A DNA stretch of 64,000 nt from Marisediminitalea aggregata (GTDB taxonomy: Bacteria > Pseudomonadota > Gammaproteobacteria > Enterobacterales > Alteromonadaceae): contig NZ_FQWD01000005.1 of assembly GCF_900129565.1 (NCBI RefSeq), positions 261,941-325,940 on the forward strand, given 5' to 3'. The stretch's first letter is position 1. Each line of letters begins with the position of its first letter. Of the stretch, positions 34,842 through 44,475 are shown piece by piece. A program made the translations under genes and the position numbers. The notes under the pieces are model-generated. The model was not told the origin of the DNA and made no database searches. It saw only the letters and a program-made list of their open reading frames with translations.

Positions 34842-37061
34842 TTAATCTCCCCCAACAATTTGCACCTGGGCCAAATCGGTATCACCTTTTATTACCTTAA
34901 AGATGGCATCCTGCACCAGAGTACGCATGCCGTCTTGCATTGCTTGTTGCTTCATCTCTGCCACAGAGGCTTCTTTGTATACCATTGAGCGCAGAGCTGG
35001 CGTCATACCAAGTAATTCGTGCACCCCGGTCCGGCCGCGGTATCCGGTATCACCGCACTCTTCACAGCCTTTCGCTTTGTATAGCTCAAGCGGTTCCGGT
35101 AGGTTCAGTTCCGCCAGCAATTGCTCGCCATACTGGCGTTTAATAAAGGCCATATCGGTGTCGGTGGCGATATATTTTTCTTTGCAGTTTGAACATAAGG
35201 TTCTGATCAGACGCTGAGCCAGAATACCCACACAGGCATCAGAAAAGTTAACCGGGTCCAGACCCAAATCCAGCAGACGGGTAATGGTTTCAGGCGCTGA
35301 GTTTGTGTGCAGGGTAGACAATACAAGGTGGCCTGTTAGTGAGGCTTCAATGCCCGCATGCGCGGTTTCCTTGTCACGCATCTCACCGATAAGAATAATA
35401 TCGGGGTCGGCCCGCAGGAAAGCGCGTAATGCATTCGCGAAGGTAAAGCCAATCTTTGGACTTACCTGGACCTGCTGTAGTCCGGGTTGGGTGATCTCAA
35501 CCGGATCTTCTGCTGTCCAAATTTTCTTCTCAGGGGTGTTTAAGTAGCCGAGAATGGCATGCAGCGTGGTGGTTTTACCTGAACCGGTGGGGCCCACCAC
35601 CAATAAAATACCGTGAGGTTTTTTAATCATTTCCTCGAGGCGCTGCATATTGGCCGGTGCCAGGTTCATTTTATCGATGGGCATAGCGCCCCCCGATGCC
35701 AGGATACGCATTACTACGCCTTCACCTGCAACGGTTGGAATGGTAGCTACCCGCACTTCAACCAGCTGACCACTCATACGAAATGCCAGCTTACCATCCT
35801 GAGGAACACGTTTTTCGGCGATATTCAGGTTAGACATGATTTTAATACGGGCGATTACGGCACTGTGGTGCGAGGCGGGTACCTGGTTTATGTCACGACA
35901 TACACCGTCGATACGCATACGCACTCTAGTGGGCCCGTTTTTCTCAGGGTCTATGTGAATATCTGAAGCATTGAGTCGTTTGGCGTCATGCAGAATCCGG
36001 CTTACCAGACGAACAACTGCAGGTGCGTCGTCGGATAATTCGTCGATGTGTTCGTCCGACTCCTCGGCAGACGTGCCGATTTCGTCGAGGATTTCACTCA
36101 TTTCGCCTGGCGCGCCACCGCCTACAGAATCCCCTAAATACTGTAAAATATGGTTAGGCAGTCCTACCGCGATATCGTAGCTGTCTATACCCAGCGCGCT
36201 TTCGATTTCCATCAACAGCGAAGCATTATTAGGCTCAGCCATTAATACCGTGGGCTTATCCCGGGCGTCAGCAATAACTGCTACAAAATTGCGCTTCAGG
36301 TATGAGCTGTTGAGTTTGCTTTCACTCTGAAACAGATGAAACTTGTCCGGGTCGAACGGAATAAATGGCACCTGATAATGAATAGACAGCGAATTCCCAA
36401 GCTTGCCTTCATTTATGCGATATTCCGACATTAAGCGCTGAACCGTCTGACGCATGTCTGCACTGGATTCTTGCAGGTCTTTCAACGCCTTTTCACTGAT
36501 CAGTTCTTCGTGCAGCAGCAGGTCGAAGGGGTTTTTCGTTCCACCCAGTTCATAGCGGAATTTGTTGCCAAGGACTTCAGTTAGCGCTTTAGCAATCGCC
36601 ATGTCGCGGTTGGTAAATGGCCCCTGTTCTTTGTTGATAATTTGCATTACGCCCATCATCACACCGGCGTTTAAAATGGGCATGCACAGAATATTTCGGG
36701 TTTTGAAATCGCTGCTTTTGTCAAAGCGATCGGCAAATCGAAGGCGGGGGTGAATAGCCGACAATTCTTCGGTGTCGTAAGGGTTAGATATAATTAGCGA
36801 ACGCTGCGACAACGCCACATAGCCTGCAATCGACAACGGACTGATCGGCACTTTGATTTCGAGAGTTTCTTTACCCGTTTTAAACCTGGCGACCAAATCC
36901 TGATGTTGGCGGCGACGCTGGAAAATACTCATGCGCTGAGCATTAAACAAACCCAGTATCAGCGGCTCGAGATCTTTATAGGCATCCATAAGCGTAGGAT
37001 TGTTCGCTAGGATGGTGTTGATATCGTTAAACACCTGCTGATGATTATTTTGTTCAGACAT
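34842..37061 (-). CDS. GspE/PilB family ATPase with N-terminal GAF domain
   Basis: 739 aa. The GAF domain is about residues 15-190 (CMPILNAGVMMGVMQIINKE), a GspE N-terminal-like region about 195-320, and the secretion ATPase about 345-735. The ATPase has Walker A GPTGSGKTTT near residue 490, Walker B ILIGEMRD, the His-box STLHTNSAPETI and a zinc site CSNC...CEECGDTGYRGR. Such ATPases power type II secretion or type IV pilus assembly. The GAF domain suggests control by a small ligand, perhaps a cyclic nucleotide. No other pilus or T2SS gene is nearby. Confidence 0.9.
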   Translation of the reverse strand: MSEQNNHQQVFNDINTILANNPTLMDAYKDLEPLILGLFNAQRMSIFQRRRQHQDLVARFKTGKETLEIKVPISPLSIAGYVALSQRSLIISNPYDTEELSAIHPRLRFADRFDKSSDFKTRNILCMPILNAGVMMGVMQIINKEQGPFTNRDMAIAKALTEVLGNKFRYELGGTKNPFDLLLHEELISEKALKDLQESSADMRQTVQRLMSEYRINEGKLGNSLSIHYQVPFIPFDPDKFHLFQSESKLNSSYLKRNFVAVIADARDKPTVLMAEPNNASLLMEIESALGIDSYDIAVGLPNHILQYLGDSVGGGAPGEMSEILDEIGTSAEESDEHIDELSDDAPAVVRLVSRILHDAKRLNASDIHIDPEKNGPTRVRMRIDGVCRDINQVPASHHSAVIARIKIMSNLNIAEKRVPQDGKLAFRMSGQLVEVRVATIPTVAGEGVVMRILASGGAMPIDKMNLAPANMQRLEEMIKKPHGILLVVGPTGSGKTTTLHAILGYLNTPEKKIWTAEDPVEITQPGLQQVQVSPKIGFTFANALRAFLRADPDIILIGEMRDKETAHAGIEASLTGHLVLSTLHTNSAPETITRLLDLGLDPVNFSDACVGILAQRLIRTLCSNCKEKYIATDTDMAFIKRQYGEQLLAELNLPEPLELYKAKGCEECGDTGYRGRTGVHELLGMTPALRSMVYKEASVAEMKQQAMQDGMRTLVQDAIFKVIKGDTDLAQVQIVGGD

Positions 37062-37318
37062 ACACTACAACATTTAACTGGAAACAGAGTTCAAAACACT
37101 CAGTGGGTGGCAACGCCACAACTGACTGGCTGTGCGGGCTTCGTATTTATTCGTACAAGTAGCCCAAATTACTAACGTTTGCTTTAGTTTAGCACCATAT
37201 ACCCTAAGTACACGCCGGGCAATAGTCTATAGGGCAAAGACGACGTAAAGCGTCAGGCCGGACGGCTAGGCCTGGTATTAAGCGTTACGTCCAACGCTAC
37301 CATTTGGATGCACATGCG

Positions 37319-39064
37319 CTAATCGTCGTCTTTTACGTTGTGTCGGAGAGACACGTCTATTGTCCATTCGCCAATATGCATTTGCTTATATTTGGGCGTC
37401 TTGTATTCGATACTGAGGTCACCCAGCGATTCAATCAACGGGACTTCGGGCTGGTTTTCAGCAGGATGAAGCGTTTGAATTGTCAAAGATTGCCAGGCCT
37501 GCTGGACGCGGGCGTATAGGTAAAATGAACGAAATCCGTTAATATTCTCTTGTATCAGCAGGTACTCCATTTCGCCATCCTCATTGGGGTCGGCTTCCAG
37601 CAGGTACATGTGTTTGTTGTTCATTAAGCACCAGCGGTTTTGGCTACGGTCTGTGTAAATTTGATCCAATAGTTCGGTTGGAGCATTGCACCCATTAAGA
37701 CACTCAATGTTGCTTAACACCAACAGCTTGTCATCTTCACTGTTTAACAGCTCATTACTCATATACAGCCGATTCAGTCGCACAACGAAGTTTGGGTTCG
37801 TGGTTTTGTAATCTGACTTCCATTGCTGAATAACGTCATAGCCGGGCTTAGCAAGGTGACGCTCAAAGTATTGAATATCGATCTCTTCCAGGGTTATATC
37901 GCCCGATGAAAGCCGGGCTACCTGGTCCTGAACAGTGAGCTTTCTGAGATCGAGAGCCGGGCTGTTGATGGCTATAAGTACCAGCATAAACACGCAACCC
38001 ATCGAGACATTGACTTTACCCAGCGAGCTAATCCATGCATCGCGTTGGCGTATTATCCCAGCCACATAGCCAAGAGCAAACAACGCCAATAAGGCCCAGA
38101 CAATCATTCCCCAATAACGGCTTAGCGACCAGCCATATTGATCGATACGCGCGGTGAGACCATAAAATACCAGTGCGCTGTAGCAGGGAAGCAGAAGAAT
38201 ACCCAGATAGATAAAGCGATGTAATAGCAGGCCATAGGGACGCTCTTCAGCGTCGTTCTGATACACGCTGTTAAGAGCAAATAGAATGCATGCCTGCATC
38301 CACAGAATTAAATAGCTACCCGGCCCATTTTCCCAAATCGGCGCCAGCCCGGTGAATGGCAAAGCAATGAGAAAGAGCAGAGAGATAAACACCAATAGCA
38401 CTAACAGGTATTTGAGCAACGCTTGTTGGAGCCGCTTAATGGTATCGACAATAAATGTAAGGCTTCGAATAAGAATGATGCCAAAGGCGAGCGCCATCGA
38501 CAAAATAGGATAGTAAAACCATTCTTCAGTAAACAATTCATAAAAGAAGTCGACGTTAATGACCTTGAATAGCCCGGCCCAAAGCATCAACACGCCCCAG
38601 GTAACCAACGTGAACACCAGCGCCAGCCCGAAAGTAAGCAGGTTTCGCCAGGAATAGCTAAACAGCTTTGGGTATGCAAATGCCTCTTTATTGGCCCAGA
38701 CTTGCAAGTACATCAGTACCTTGAATGTTAGCAACGCAGTGGAAAAACAAAACGGAAACAACAAGTCTTCTACGTCAGCAAAGGGCAGCGGAATAACCTG
38801 CAGGCCGGTGTAGTAAGCCAGTGAAGAACAGAGCAAAGAGAAGCCAACAGCCCCCAGCGTAAGTCGTTTAATGTTGTGTTCATTGACCGCTAACAAGAAG
38901 AGCGTAGGGCATATCAGTACAAAGGCGTAGAGCGAATATAGTGCAGTAGGTGAGGTGGCCGGCCAAAAACCAAACTCAATAGATTCGTGCAGAATGAGTA
39001 GGCAAAAGCCCTGCACTAATGCAACTAACAGCATTATTAATGTGGGGTAGCGCGACGTATCCAT
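37319..39064 (-). CDS. DUF4153 multi-pass membrane protein
   Basis: 581 aa. About eleven to twelve hydrophobic helices occupy residues 5-370 (for example LLTFGLALVFTLVTWGVLML and YLLVLLVFISLLFLIALPFT), and a soluble C-terminal domain of about 200 residues follows (SSGDITLEEIDIQYFERHL...). Layout and the FTGLAPIWENGPGS region match DUF4153 proteins, whose function is unknown. AGGA lies 9 nt before the ATG. Confidence 0.8.
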   Translation of the reverse strand: MDTSRYPTLIMLLVALVQGFCLLILHESIEFGFWPATSPTALYSLYAFVLICPTLFLLAVNEHNIKRLTLGAVGFSLLCSSLAYYTGLQVIPLPFADVEDLLFPFCFSTALLTFKVLMYLQVWANKEAFAYPKLFSYSWRNLLTFGLALVFTLVTWGVLMLWAGLFKVINVDFFYELFTEEWFYYPILSMALAFGIILIRSLTFIVDTIKRLQQALLKYLLVLLVFISLLFLIALPFTGLAPIWENGPGSYLILWMQACILFALNSVYQNDAEERPYGLLLHRFIYLGILLLPCYSALVFYGLTARIDQYGWSLSRYWGMIVWALLALFALGYVAGIIRQRDAWISSLGKVNVSMGCVFMLVLIAINSPALDLRKLTVQDQVARLSSGDITLEEIDIQYFERHLAKPGYDVIQQWKSDYKTTNPNFVVRLNRLYMSNELLNSEDDKLLVLSNIECLNGCNAPTELLDQIYTDRSQNRWCLMNNKHMYLLEADPNEDGEMEYLLIQENINGFRSFYLYARVQQAWQSLTIQTLHPAENQPEVPLIESLGDLSIEYKTPKYKQMHIGEWTIDVSLRHNVKDDD

Positions 39065-39168
39065 ACGGTATCATCCTGAATTGTAATGCATTCCAATGTA
39101 CAGTAAGTTGGTAGTACAAAGAAAGCCTGTCAACTTCACAGGCAAAAAACAAAAACAGGACTCAGTAA

Positions 39169-39651
39169 ATGCCCGGACAACAACGAACGCTTACCCTGCG
39201 CTTTTTAGCAGAACCTGCAGATGTGAACTTTGGTGGAAAGGTTCACGGCGGCGCAGTAATGAAATGGATAGATCTGTGTGCCTACGGATGCGCAGCAGGA
39301 TGGAGTGGTAAATACTGTATAACAGCTTATGTCGGTGGCATGCACTTTGTAAAACCTATACTGGTTGGCAGTATGGTGGAGGTAGATGCCAAGGTTATTT
39401 ACACCGGCAGAACCTCTATGCATTTGCGTATTCACGTACGAGCAGGTGATCCCAAAAGCACAGAGCGCGAATTGTGCACCCATTGTATTGCGGTGATGGT
39501 CGCAATGGACGAAAACGGCAAACCAGCGCAAGTACCAGAATGGATACCAGAGACCGAGCAGGACAAACGTCAGCACGAGTCAGCGGTTAAACTCATGGAA
39601 ATGCGTAACAGCATACACGAGGAAATGACCACGTATCTGGATGCCGATTAA
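39169..39651 (+). CDS. Acyl-CoA thioesterase, hotdog fold
   Basis: 160 aa. It has the BACH/YciA-type thioesterase pattern: TLRFLAEPADVNFGGKVHGG, AVMKWIDLCAYGCA with the hotdog catalytic Asp, and YVGGMHFVKPILVGSMVEV. It hydrolyses acyl-CoA to free acid and CoA in the cytosol; chain-length preference cannot be read. AGGA lies 8 nt before the start. The 3' end overlaps the opposing small membrane gene by 4 nt. Confidence 0.9.
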   Translation: MPGQQRTLTLRFLAEPADVNFGGKVHGGAVMKWIDLCAYGCAAGWSGKYCITAYVGGMHFVKPILVGSMVEVDAKVIYTGRTSMHLRIHVRAGDPKSTERELCTHCIAVMVAMDENGKPAQVPEWIPETEQDKRQHESAVKLMEMRNSIHEEMTTYLDAD

Positions 39652-39938
39652 TTGCCAGAATGCTTCCGGTAAAAGCGAATGCTGGTAAACAGCATGGGTA
39701 TCGGTGCTATTAAAAGCAGCTTACTTTCAGGTGCCGACCAATCTACGGGGTGACCACTCGCAAAAGTAATAAGGCTAGCTGCAAGCCAGAGTAGCCAGCA
39801 AGCGATAGTGAACAAGCGTGCATAACAGCTGAATCGGGTAACCATTCTATTTATTCGTGTATTCTTTTGATTTCGCAGAATTTGAAAGTAAACCATTAAT
39901 AATAAATAGAAGGGTGGTATTAGTGGTGGGGTTTGCAT
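39648..39938 (-). CDS. Small membrane protein next to the bacteriocin-like genes
   Basis: 96 aa with three hydrophobic segments (PLIPPFYLLLMVYFQIL, LFTIACWLLWLAASLITFAS, LLLIAPIPMLFTSIRFY) and a basic C-terminus. The ATG at 39938 has AGGG 11 nt upstream; internal ATGs lack a ribosome site. It lies on the same strand and downstream of the peptide pair and the 59-aa gene, so an immunity or accessory role is possible. No family recognised. Confidence 0.5.
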   Translation of the reverse strand: MQTPPLIPPFYLLLMVYFQILRNQKNTRINRMVTRFSCYARLFTIACWLLWLAASLITFASGHPVDWSAPESKLLLIAPIPMLFTSIRFYRKHSGN

Positions 39939-40128
39939 ATATGCTTAACCCTGCAGTGAAACAGCTATAGGTCATGTCAAGCAAACCAAAAGTGATTACG
40001 GTGATTAAGACAATTCTGAAACCTATCCAGCTTTCTTCTGTCGGAGGAACTGATTACCAACATCGAGACATCCTTATAAAATTATTCTTGCTTTGGTTCA
40101 TTGCCATGTTTCGAGTCACAGCTATCCG

Positions 40129-40308
40129 TTAAATTCTATTTTTAAGCCAATGTATATTCATGAGTAAGTAAGCAATACCTGTGAACAATACTAAGCATAG
40201 AGCTGAAACAAGACTTGGATTCGGTTCGCTAGTGAAGACCAGAAGCAAGATAACAAAAGCGAGGATTACGACAATGACTGCTAGGACTAGCCAAAGAAAT
40301 CGGAACAT
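40129..40308 (-). CDS. 59-aa two-helix membrane protein, candidate bacteriocin immunity protein
   Basis: It begins MFRFLWLVLAVIVVILAFVI, then LLLVFTSEPNPSLVSA, then a second helix around LVLFTGIAYLLMNI, and ends with basic HWLKNRI. AGG lies 7 nt before the ATG. It follows the second bacteriocin-like gene by 55 nt on the same strand, separated by a hairpin. Immunity proteins of two-peptide bacteriocins are small membrane proteins encoded just downstream, so that role is a reasonable guess but not shown by sequence. Confidence 0.6.
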   Translation of the reverse strand: MFRFLWLVLAVIVVILAFVILLLVFTSEPNPSLVSALCLVLFTGIAYLLMNIHWLKNRI

Positions 40309-40328
40309 AAATTTACCTAGTTAAATGT

Positions 40329-40357
40329 AAAAGGGATGGGGGAGTCCCGTCCCTTTT
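40329..40357 (-). terminator. Hairpin between the peptide pair and the candidate immunity gene
   Basis: Stem AAAAGGGA/TCCCTTTT extended by a G-U pair and GGG/CCC, with a 5-nt loop. On the minus strand it is followed by TTTTACATTT, after the second peptide gene stop. The U-run in the other strand is longer (TTTTTT), so it may work both ways, letting partial read-through reach the immunity gene. Confidence 0.65.
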
Positions 40358-40363
40358 TTCTCA

Positions 40364-40558
40364 TTAATTACGAATAGAGTGAGCTGCCATCGCTATGCCG
40401 TATAAGCCTGCGCCAATTGCCACTCCATACCCGATGCCTTTTCCTAGTCCAATAAGAAATGGGACAATAACAAATCCACCATTAACTGATTCCATTTCAG
40501 TGAAAGTTAGATCAGTTATATTATCTGTACGAGAGTCAACATGCCCAAACTCAGTCAT
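40364..40558 (-). CDS. Class IIb-like bacteriocin peptide B with double-glycine leader
   Basis: 64 aa from the ATG at 40558, preceded by GGGGG 7 nt upstream. The leader ends LTFTEMESVNGG, with L(-12), E(-8), M(-7), V(-4) and GG as in class II bacteriocin leaders. The 36-residue core starts FVIVPFLIGLGKGIGYG and contains overlapping GxxxG motifs, which mediate helix pairing in two-peptide bacteriocins, and ends AAHSIRN. Its start overlaps the stop of peptide A by 8 nt. It would need a C39-type ABC exporter from elsewhere in the genome. Confidence 0.78.
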   Translation of the reverse strand: MTEFGHVDSRTDNITDLTFTEMESVNGGFVIVPFLIGLGKGIGYGVAIGAGLYGIAMAAHSIRN

Positions 40559-40709
40559 AAGAAGCCCCCGCGCCGGCTGCAAAAGCAGCAGTTGCTAGGT
40601 TTAAGCCAATATCGATACCAATAATTATTGCTATTAAAGGTACGCCCCCTGATACACTTGTAGTAACTTCATCGTCTAAGACGGTGATGTGGTTTGAAGT
40701 TGAATTCAT
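40551..40709 (-). CDS. Class IIb-like bacteriocin peptide A with double-glycine leader
   Basis: 52-aa gene, short enough to be missed by length cut-offs. AAGGA lies 9 nt before the ATG. The leader is about 22 residues, ending VLDDEVTTSVSGG with V(-4) and L(-12). The 30-residue core is hydrophobic, starts VPLIAIIIGIDIGLNLATAA with a GIDIG GxxxG motif, and ends AAGAGASYD. It overlaps peptide B by 8 nt, so the two are translationally coupled, as in two-peptide bacteriocin operons. Confidence 0.75.
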   Translation of the reverse strand: MNSTSNHITVLDDEVTTSVSGGVPLIAIIIGIDIGLNLATAAFAAGAGASYD

Positions 40710-40850
40710 AAGTCATTTTCCTTTTCCGTTTTACAAAATATCATTTCCAATGAAATGCATTTGCAGAATAGTGAAGCTATTGGAAATAAACAGCTGGGCA
40801 GAAGTACGGTTATAAATCCTGTAATTACGCAAATAAAATTAGATTCGTTG

Positions 40851-40878
40851 TTGCATTAATCACATCAATCTGTATAAT
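40851..40878 (+). promoter_or_regulatory. Promoter of the S10 ribosomal operon
   Basis: -35 TTGCAT (40851-40856), 16-nt spacer and a perfect -10 TATAAT (40873-40878), about 230 nt before rpsJ. This leaves a leader of about 220 nt, followed by the GC-rich start expected of a stringently controlled promoter (CGCGCCC). Confidence 0.75.
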
Positions 40879-41035
40879 TCGCGCCCACTTGCCCTGTGTT
40901 CAACACAATTTGGGCATGGTTTCGGCCGCAGCCACACTGCTTTTAGGGTGGGTGCCAAAGCAACGTCGCAAGACGAAGCGGGCGTGTCAGAAACAAAGAA
41001 CAAGGTTCCAATTGGGAATCACTGGTTTATACGCA

Positions 41036-41080
41036 CATCTTTTCATCCCGTACGAAGGGGAGTGAGGAGATGATTTTTTT
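41036..41080 (+). promoter_or_regulatory. S10 leader attenuator (L4-type autogenous control)
   Basis: Near the end of the long leader, CATCTTTTCATCCC pairs with GGGGAGTGAGGAGATG (with G-U pairs) and is followed by seven T. This is the position and form of the gammaproteobacterial S10 attenuator, at which L4 promotes termination in E. coli. L4 control is taken from that model. Confidence 0.7.
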
Positions 41081-41101
41081 GTTCTTTCGATTGGAGCTTA
41101 A

Positions 41102-41416
<315 letters not shown>

Positions 41417-41434
41417 TAGAAGAGGGTTATAACA

Positions 41435-42073
41435 ATGGCGATTGGTCTAATCGGTCGTAAAGTGGGTATGACTCGCATCTTCACTGAAGATGGCACGTCT
41501 ATCCCTGTGACTGTTATTGAAGCGACCCCAAACCGTGTTACTCAGGTTCGTTCTGAGGAAACTGACGGTTATCGCGCACTGCAAGTTACTGCAGGCACCA
41601 AAAAAGCGAACCGCGTAAACAAAGCTTCTGCAGGTCACTTTGCAAAAGCTGGCGTTGAAGCTGGTCGTGGTCTTTGGGAATTCCGCCTGGAAGATAACGA
41701 AGGTGCAGACATTGAAGTTGGCAGTGAAATCACTGTAGAAATCTTCAATGACACCAAGAAAATTGACGTAACTGGTACGTCTAAAGGTAAAGGTTTTGCT
41801 GGTGCAATCAAGCGTTGGAACTTCAGTTCACAGCGTATGACTCACGGTAACTCTTTGTCACACCGTGCTCCTGGTTCAATTGGTCAAAACCAAACTCCAG
41901 GTCGCGTATTCAAAGGCAAGAAAATGGCTGGTCAGCTTGGTAACAAGCAAGTGACTACTCAGTCTTTGGAAGTAGTACGTGTAGACGTAGAAAATAACCT
42001 GTTACTGGTTAAAGGTGCCGTACCTGGCGCAACTGGCGGCGACTTGATCGTTAAGCCAGCTGTTAAAGCGTAA
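41435..42073 (+). CDS. rplC: 50S ribosomal protein L3
   Basis: 212 aa. It begins [20 protein letters not shown] and contains the conserved extension loop with [21 protein letters not shown] sequence that reaches the peptidyl-transferase centre; the Gln there is the PrmB methylation site in E. coli. It binds 23S rRNA early in assembly. Second gene of the operon, 18 nt after rpsJ. Confidence 0.98.
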   Translation: MAIGLIGRKVGMTRIFTEDGTSIPVTVIEATPNRVTQVRSEETDGYRALQVTAGTKKANRVNKASAGHFAKAGVEAGRGLWEFRLEDNEGADIEVGSEITVEIFNDTKKIDVTGTSKGKGFAGAIKRWNFSSQRMTHGNSLSHRAPGSIGQNQTPGRVFKGKKMAGQLGNKQVTTQSLEVVRVDVENNLLLVKGAVPGATGGDLIVKPAVKA

Positions 42074-42091
42074 CGTCTGGGAGTTGAACTG

Positions 42092-42697
42092 ATGGAATTA
42101 ACATTGAAAGACGCGCAAAGCGCTCTTGAAGTATCCGAAGCGACCTTTGGACGTGAATTCAACGAAGCTCTGGTTCACCAGGTTGTTGTAGCTTACGGCA
42201 ACGGTGCTCGTCAGGGTTCTAAAGCGCAGAAGACACGTTCTGAAGTACGTGGTGGTGGTAAGAAGCCATGGCGTCAAAAAGGTACTGGCCGTGCACGTGC
42301 TGGTACTATCCGTAGCCCAATCTGGGTTGGCGGAGGCCGTGCGTTTGCTGCTAAGCCTCGTAGCTTCGAGCAAAAAGTTAACAAGAAAATGTATCGCGGT
42401 GCGATCAAGAGCATCTTGTCTGAACTGGTTCGCCAAGAGCGTCTGGTTGTAGTTGAGAAGTTTGGTGTTGAAGCACCTAAGACTAAAGCTCTTCTTGCTA
42501 AGCTTAACGAACTGGAACTGAACGATGTATTAATCGTGACTCCAGAGGTAGATGAGAACCTGTTCTTAGCGGCACGCAACTTGTACAAAGTTGACGTACG
42601 TGACGTTGCAGGCATCGACCCAGTAAGCCTAATCGCGTTTGAAAAAGTGCTGATTACTGCAGATGCAGTTAAACAGCTTGAGGAGGCGTTAGCATGA
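42092..42697 (+). CDS. rplD: 50S ribosomal protein L4
   Basis: 201 aa. Globular domain plus the tunnel-lining loop ([18 protein letters not shown]). In E. coli L4 also represses its own operon through the S10 leader, and the attenuator at 41036 suggests the same here. The stop overlaps the rplW start (ATGA). Confidence 0.98.
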   Translation: MELTLKDAQSALEVSEATFGREFNEALVHQVVVAYGNGARQGSKAQKTRSEVRGGGKKPWRQKGTGRARAGTIRSPIWVGGGRAFAAKPRSFEQKVNKKMYRGAIKSILSELVRQERLVVVEKFGVEAPKTKALLAKLNELELNDVLIVTPEVDENLFLAARNLYKVDVRDVAGIDPVSLIAFEKVLITADAVKQLEEALA

Positions 42698-42993
42698 ACG
42701 AAGAACGTCTACTGAAGGTGCTTCGTGCACCTCACGTTTCAGAAAAGTCTACTATGGCTGCTGAAGCGAACAACACTGTAGTATTCAAAGTAGCTAAAGA
42801 CGCGAACAAAGCTGAAATCAAAGCAGCAGTTGAAAAACTGTTTGAAGTTGAGGTTGAAGGTGTTCGTACTGTAAACGTTAAGGGTAAAACCAAGCGTCAC
42901 GGTATGTCTTTCGGTAAACGCAGCGACTGGAAAAAAGCCTACGTAGTGCTTAAAGAAGGTCAGGACATCGACTTTGTCGGTGGCGCTGAGTAA
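42694..42993 (+). CDS. rplW: 50S ribosomal protein L23
   Basis: 99 aa. [20 protein letters not shown] and [18 protein letters not shown] are typical. L23 sits at the tunnel exit and docks trigger factor and SRP. Coupled to rplD by a 4-nt overlap. Confidence 0.98.
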   Translation: MNEERLLKVLRAPHVSEKSTMAAEANNTVVFKVAKDANKAEIKAAVEKLFEVEVEGVRTVNVKGKTKRHGMSFGKRSDWKKAYVVLKEGQDIDFVGGAE

Positions 42994-43007
42994 GAAGGGG
43001 ATTAGAA

Positions 43008-43832
43008 ATGCCATTATTGAAAGCTAAGCCAACTTCTGCCGGTCGTCGTCACGTAGTTCAGGTAATCAACCCTGATCTGCACAAAGGTGCACCTTATGCA
43101 CCTCTGCTGGAAAAAAACAGCAAGTCTGGCGGCCGTAACAACAATGGTCGTATTACCGTACGTCACATCGGTGGTGGTCACAAAAGTCACTATCGTGTAA
43201 TTGACTTCAAGCGTAATAAAGACGGCATTCCAGCGAAAGTTGAGCGTTTAGAATATGATCCAAACCGCTCTGCAAACATTGCTTTGGTTCTGTATGCAGA
43301 TGGTGAGCGTAAGTACATCCTGGCGCCTAAAGGCATCCAGGCTGGTGACACAGTTCAGTCAGGTTCTAACGCACCAATTAAAGCGGGTAACGCTATGCCT
43401 ATGCGCAACATGCCAGTGGGTACTGTTGTTCACGCAATTGAAATGAAGCCTGGCAAAGGTGCACAAATTGCACGTTCTGCTGGTGCTAACGCTCAAATCC
43501 TGGCACGCGACGGTAACTACGTTACTTTACGTCTGCGTTCTGGCGAAATGCGTAAAGTATTGTCTGATTGCCGCGCCACTATTGGTGAAGTAGGCAATGC
43601 AGAACATATGCTTCGTTCACTGGGTAAAGCAGGTGCCAACCGTTGGCGCGGTGTTCGTCCTACCGTTCGTGGTGTTGCCATGAACCCGGTAGACCACCCA
43701 CACGGTGGTGGTGAAGGTCGTACTTCTGGTGGCCGTCACCCAGTAACTCCTTGGGGTGTTCCTACTAAAGGTAAGAAAACCCGAAGCAACAAGCGTACTG
43801 ATAAGCTTATCGTACGTCGTCGTAACAAGTAA
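43008..43832 (+). CDS. rplB: 50S ribosomal protein L2
   Basis: 274 aa. It contains the [20 protein letters not shown] region and the conserved [20 protein letters not shown] loop with the histidine near the peptidyl-transferase centre. Required for subunit association. Confidence 0.98.
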   Translation: MPLLKAKPTSAGRRHVVQVINPDLHKGAPYAPLLEKNSKSGGRNNNGRITVRHIGGGHKSHYRVIDFKRNKDGIPAKVERLEYDPNRSANIALVLYADGERKYILAPKGIQAGDTVQSGSNAPIKAGNAMPMRNMPVGTVVHAIEMKPGKGAQIARSAGANAQILARDGNYVTLRLRSGEMRKVLSDCRATIGEVGNAEHMLRSLGKAGANRWRGVRPTVRGVAMNPVDHPHGGGEGRTSGGRHPVTPWGVPTKGKKTRSNKRTDKLIVRRRNK

Positions 43833-43847
43833 TAGCGAGGATTCACC

Positions 43848-44123
43848 ATGCCACGTTCTCTCAAGAAAGGTCCATTTATCGACCTTCACTTGCTGAAGAA
43901 GGTAGAGGCTGCAGTGGAAGCGAACGACCGTAAACCAATTAAAACTTGGTCACGTCGTTCGATGATCATCCCAGATATGATTGGGTTGACCATTGCGGTC
44001 CATAACGGTCGCCAACATGTACCTGTCATCGTAAGTGACGAAATGGTCGGCCACAAGTTGGGCGAATTTGCGCCAACGCGTACTTACCGCGGCCATGTCG
44101 CGGACAAGAAAAGCAAACGTTAA
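43848..44123 (+). CDS. rpsS: 30S ribosomal protein S19
   Basis: 91 aa. It begins [20 protein letters not shown] and ends [10 protein letters not shown], as is standard. It is in the 30S head, next to S13, contacting the A-site finger. 15 nt after rplB. Confidence 0.98.
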   Translation: MPRSLKKGPFIDLHLLKKVEAAVEANDRKPIKTWSRRSMIIPDMIGLTIAVHNGRQHVPVIVSDEMVGHKLGEFAPTRTYRGHVADKKSKR

Positions 44124-44133
44124 GGGGTAGGAA

Positions 44134-44466
44134 ATGGAAGCTTTAGCTAAACACCGTTTTGCCCGCACGTCGGCTCAAAAAGCACGCTTGGTTGCGGATC
44201 AAGTTCGCGGACTGCACGTTGAAAAGGCTCTTGAGCTTTTAACGTACAGCCCTAAGAAAAGCGCAGCGCTGATTAAGAAAGTATTGGAATCAGCCATCGC
44301 CAACGCAGAACATAACGAAGGTGCAGACATTGATGAACTGCGCGTTTCGAAAATCTTCGTTGACGAAGGTCCAACAATGAAACGTATCAAGCCACGTGCC
44401 AAAGGCCGTGCTGACCGTATCTTTAAGCGCAGCAGTCACATCACTGTGGTTGTAGCGGATAACTAG
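44134..44466 (+). CDS. rplV: 50S ribosomal protein L22
   Basis: 110 aa. [20 protein letters not shown] at the start, and a C-terminal beta hairpin ([17 protein letters not shown]) that lines the exit tunnel; macrolide resistance changes occur in this hairpin. No unusual insert is seen. Confidence 0.98.
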   Translation: MEALAKHRFARTSAQKARLVADQVRGLHVEKALELLTYSPKKSAALIKKVLESAIANAEHNEGADIDELRVSKIFVDEGPTMKRIKPRAKGRADRIFKRSSHITVVVADN

Positions 44467-44475
44467 GAGTAGATA

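Noticed and set aside
39974..40132. 52-codon plus-strand frame opposite the bacteriocin-like locus
   Set aside because: No usable ribosome site (TAGG directly at the start), composition not convincing, and it opposes a better-supported gene end.
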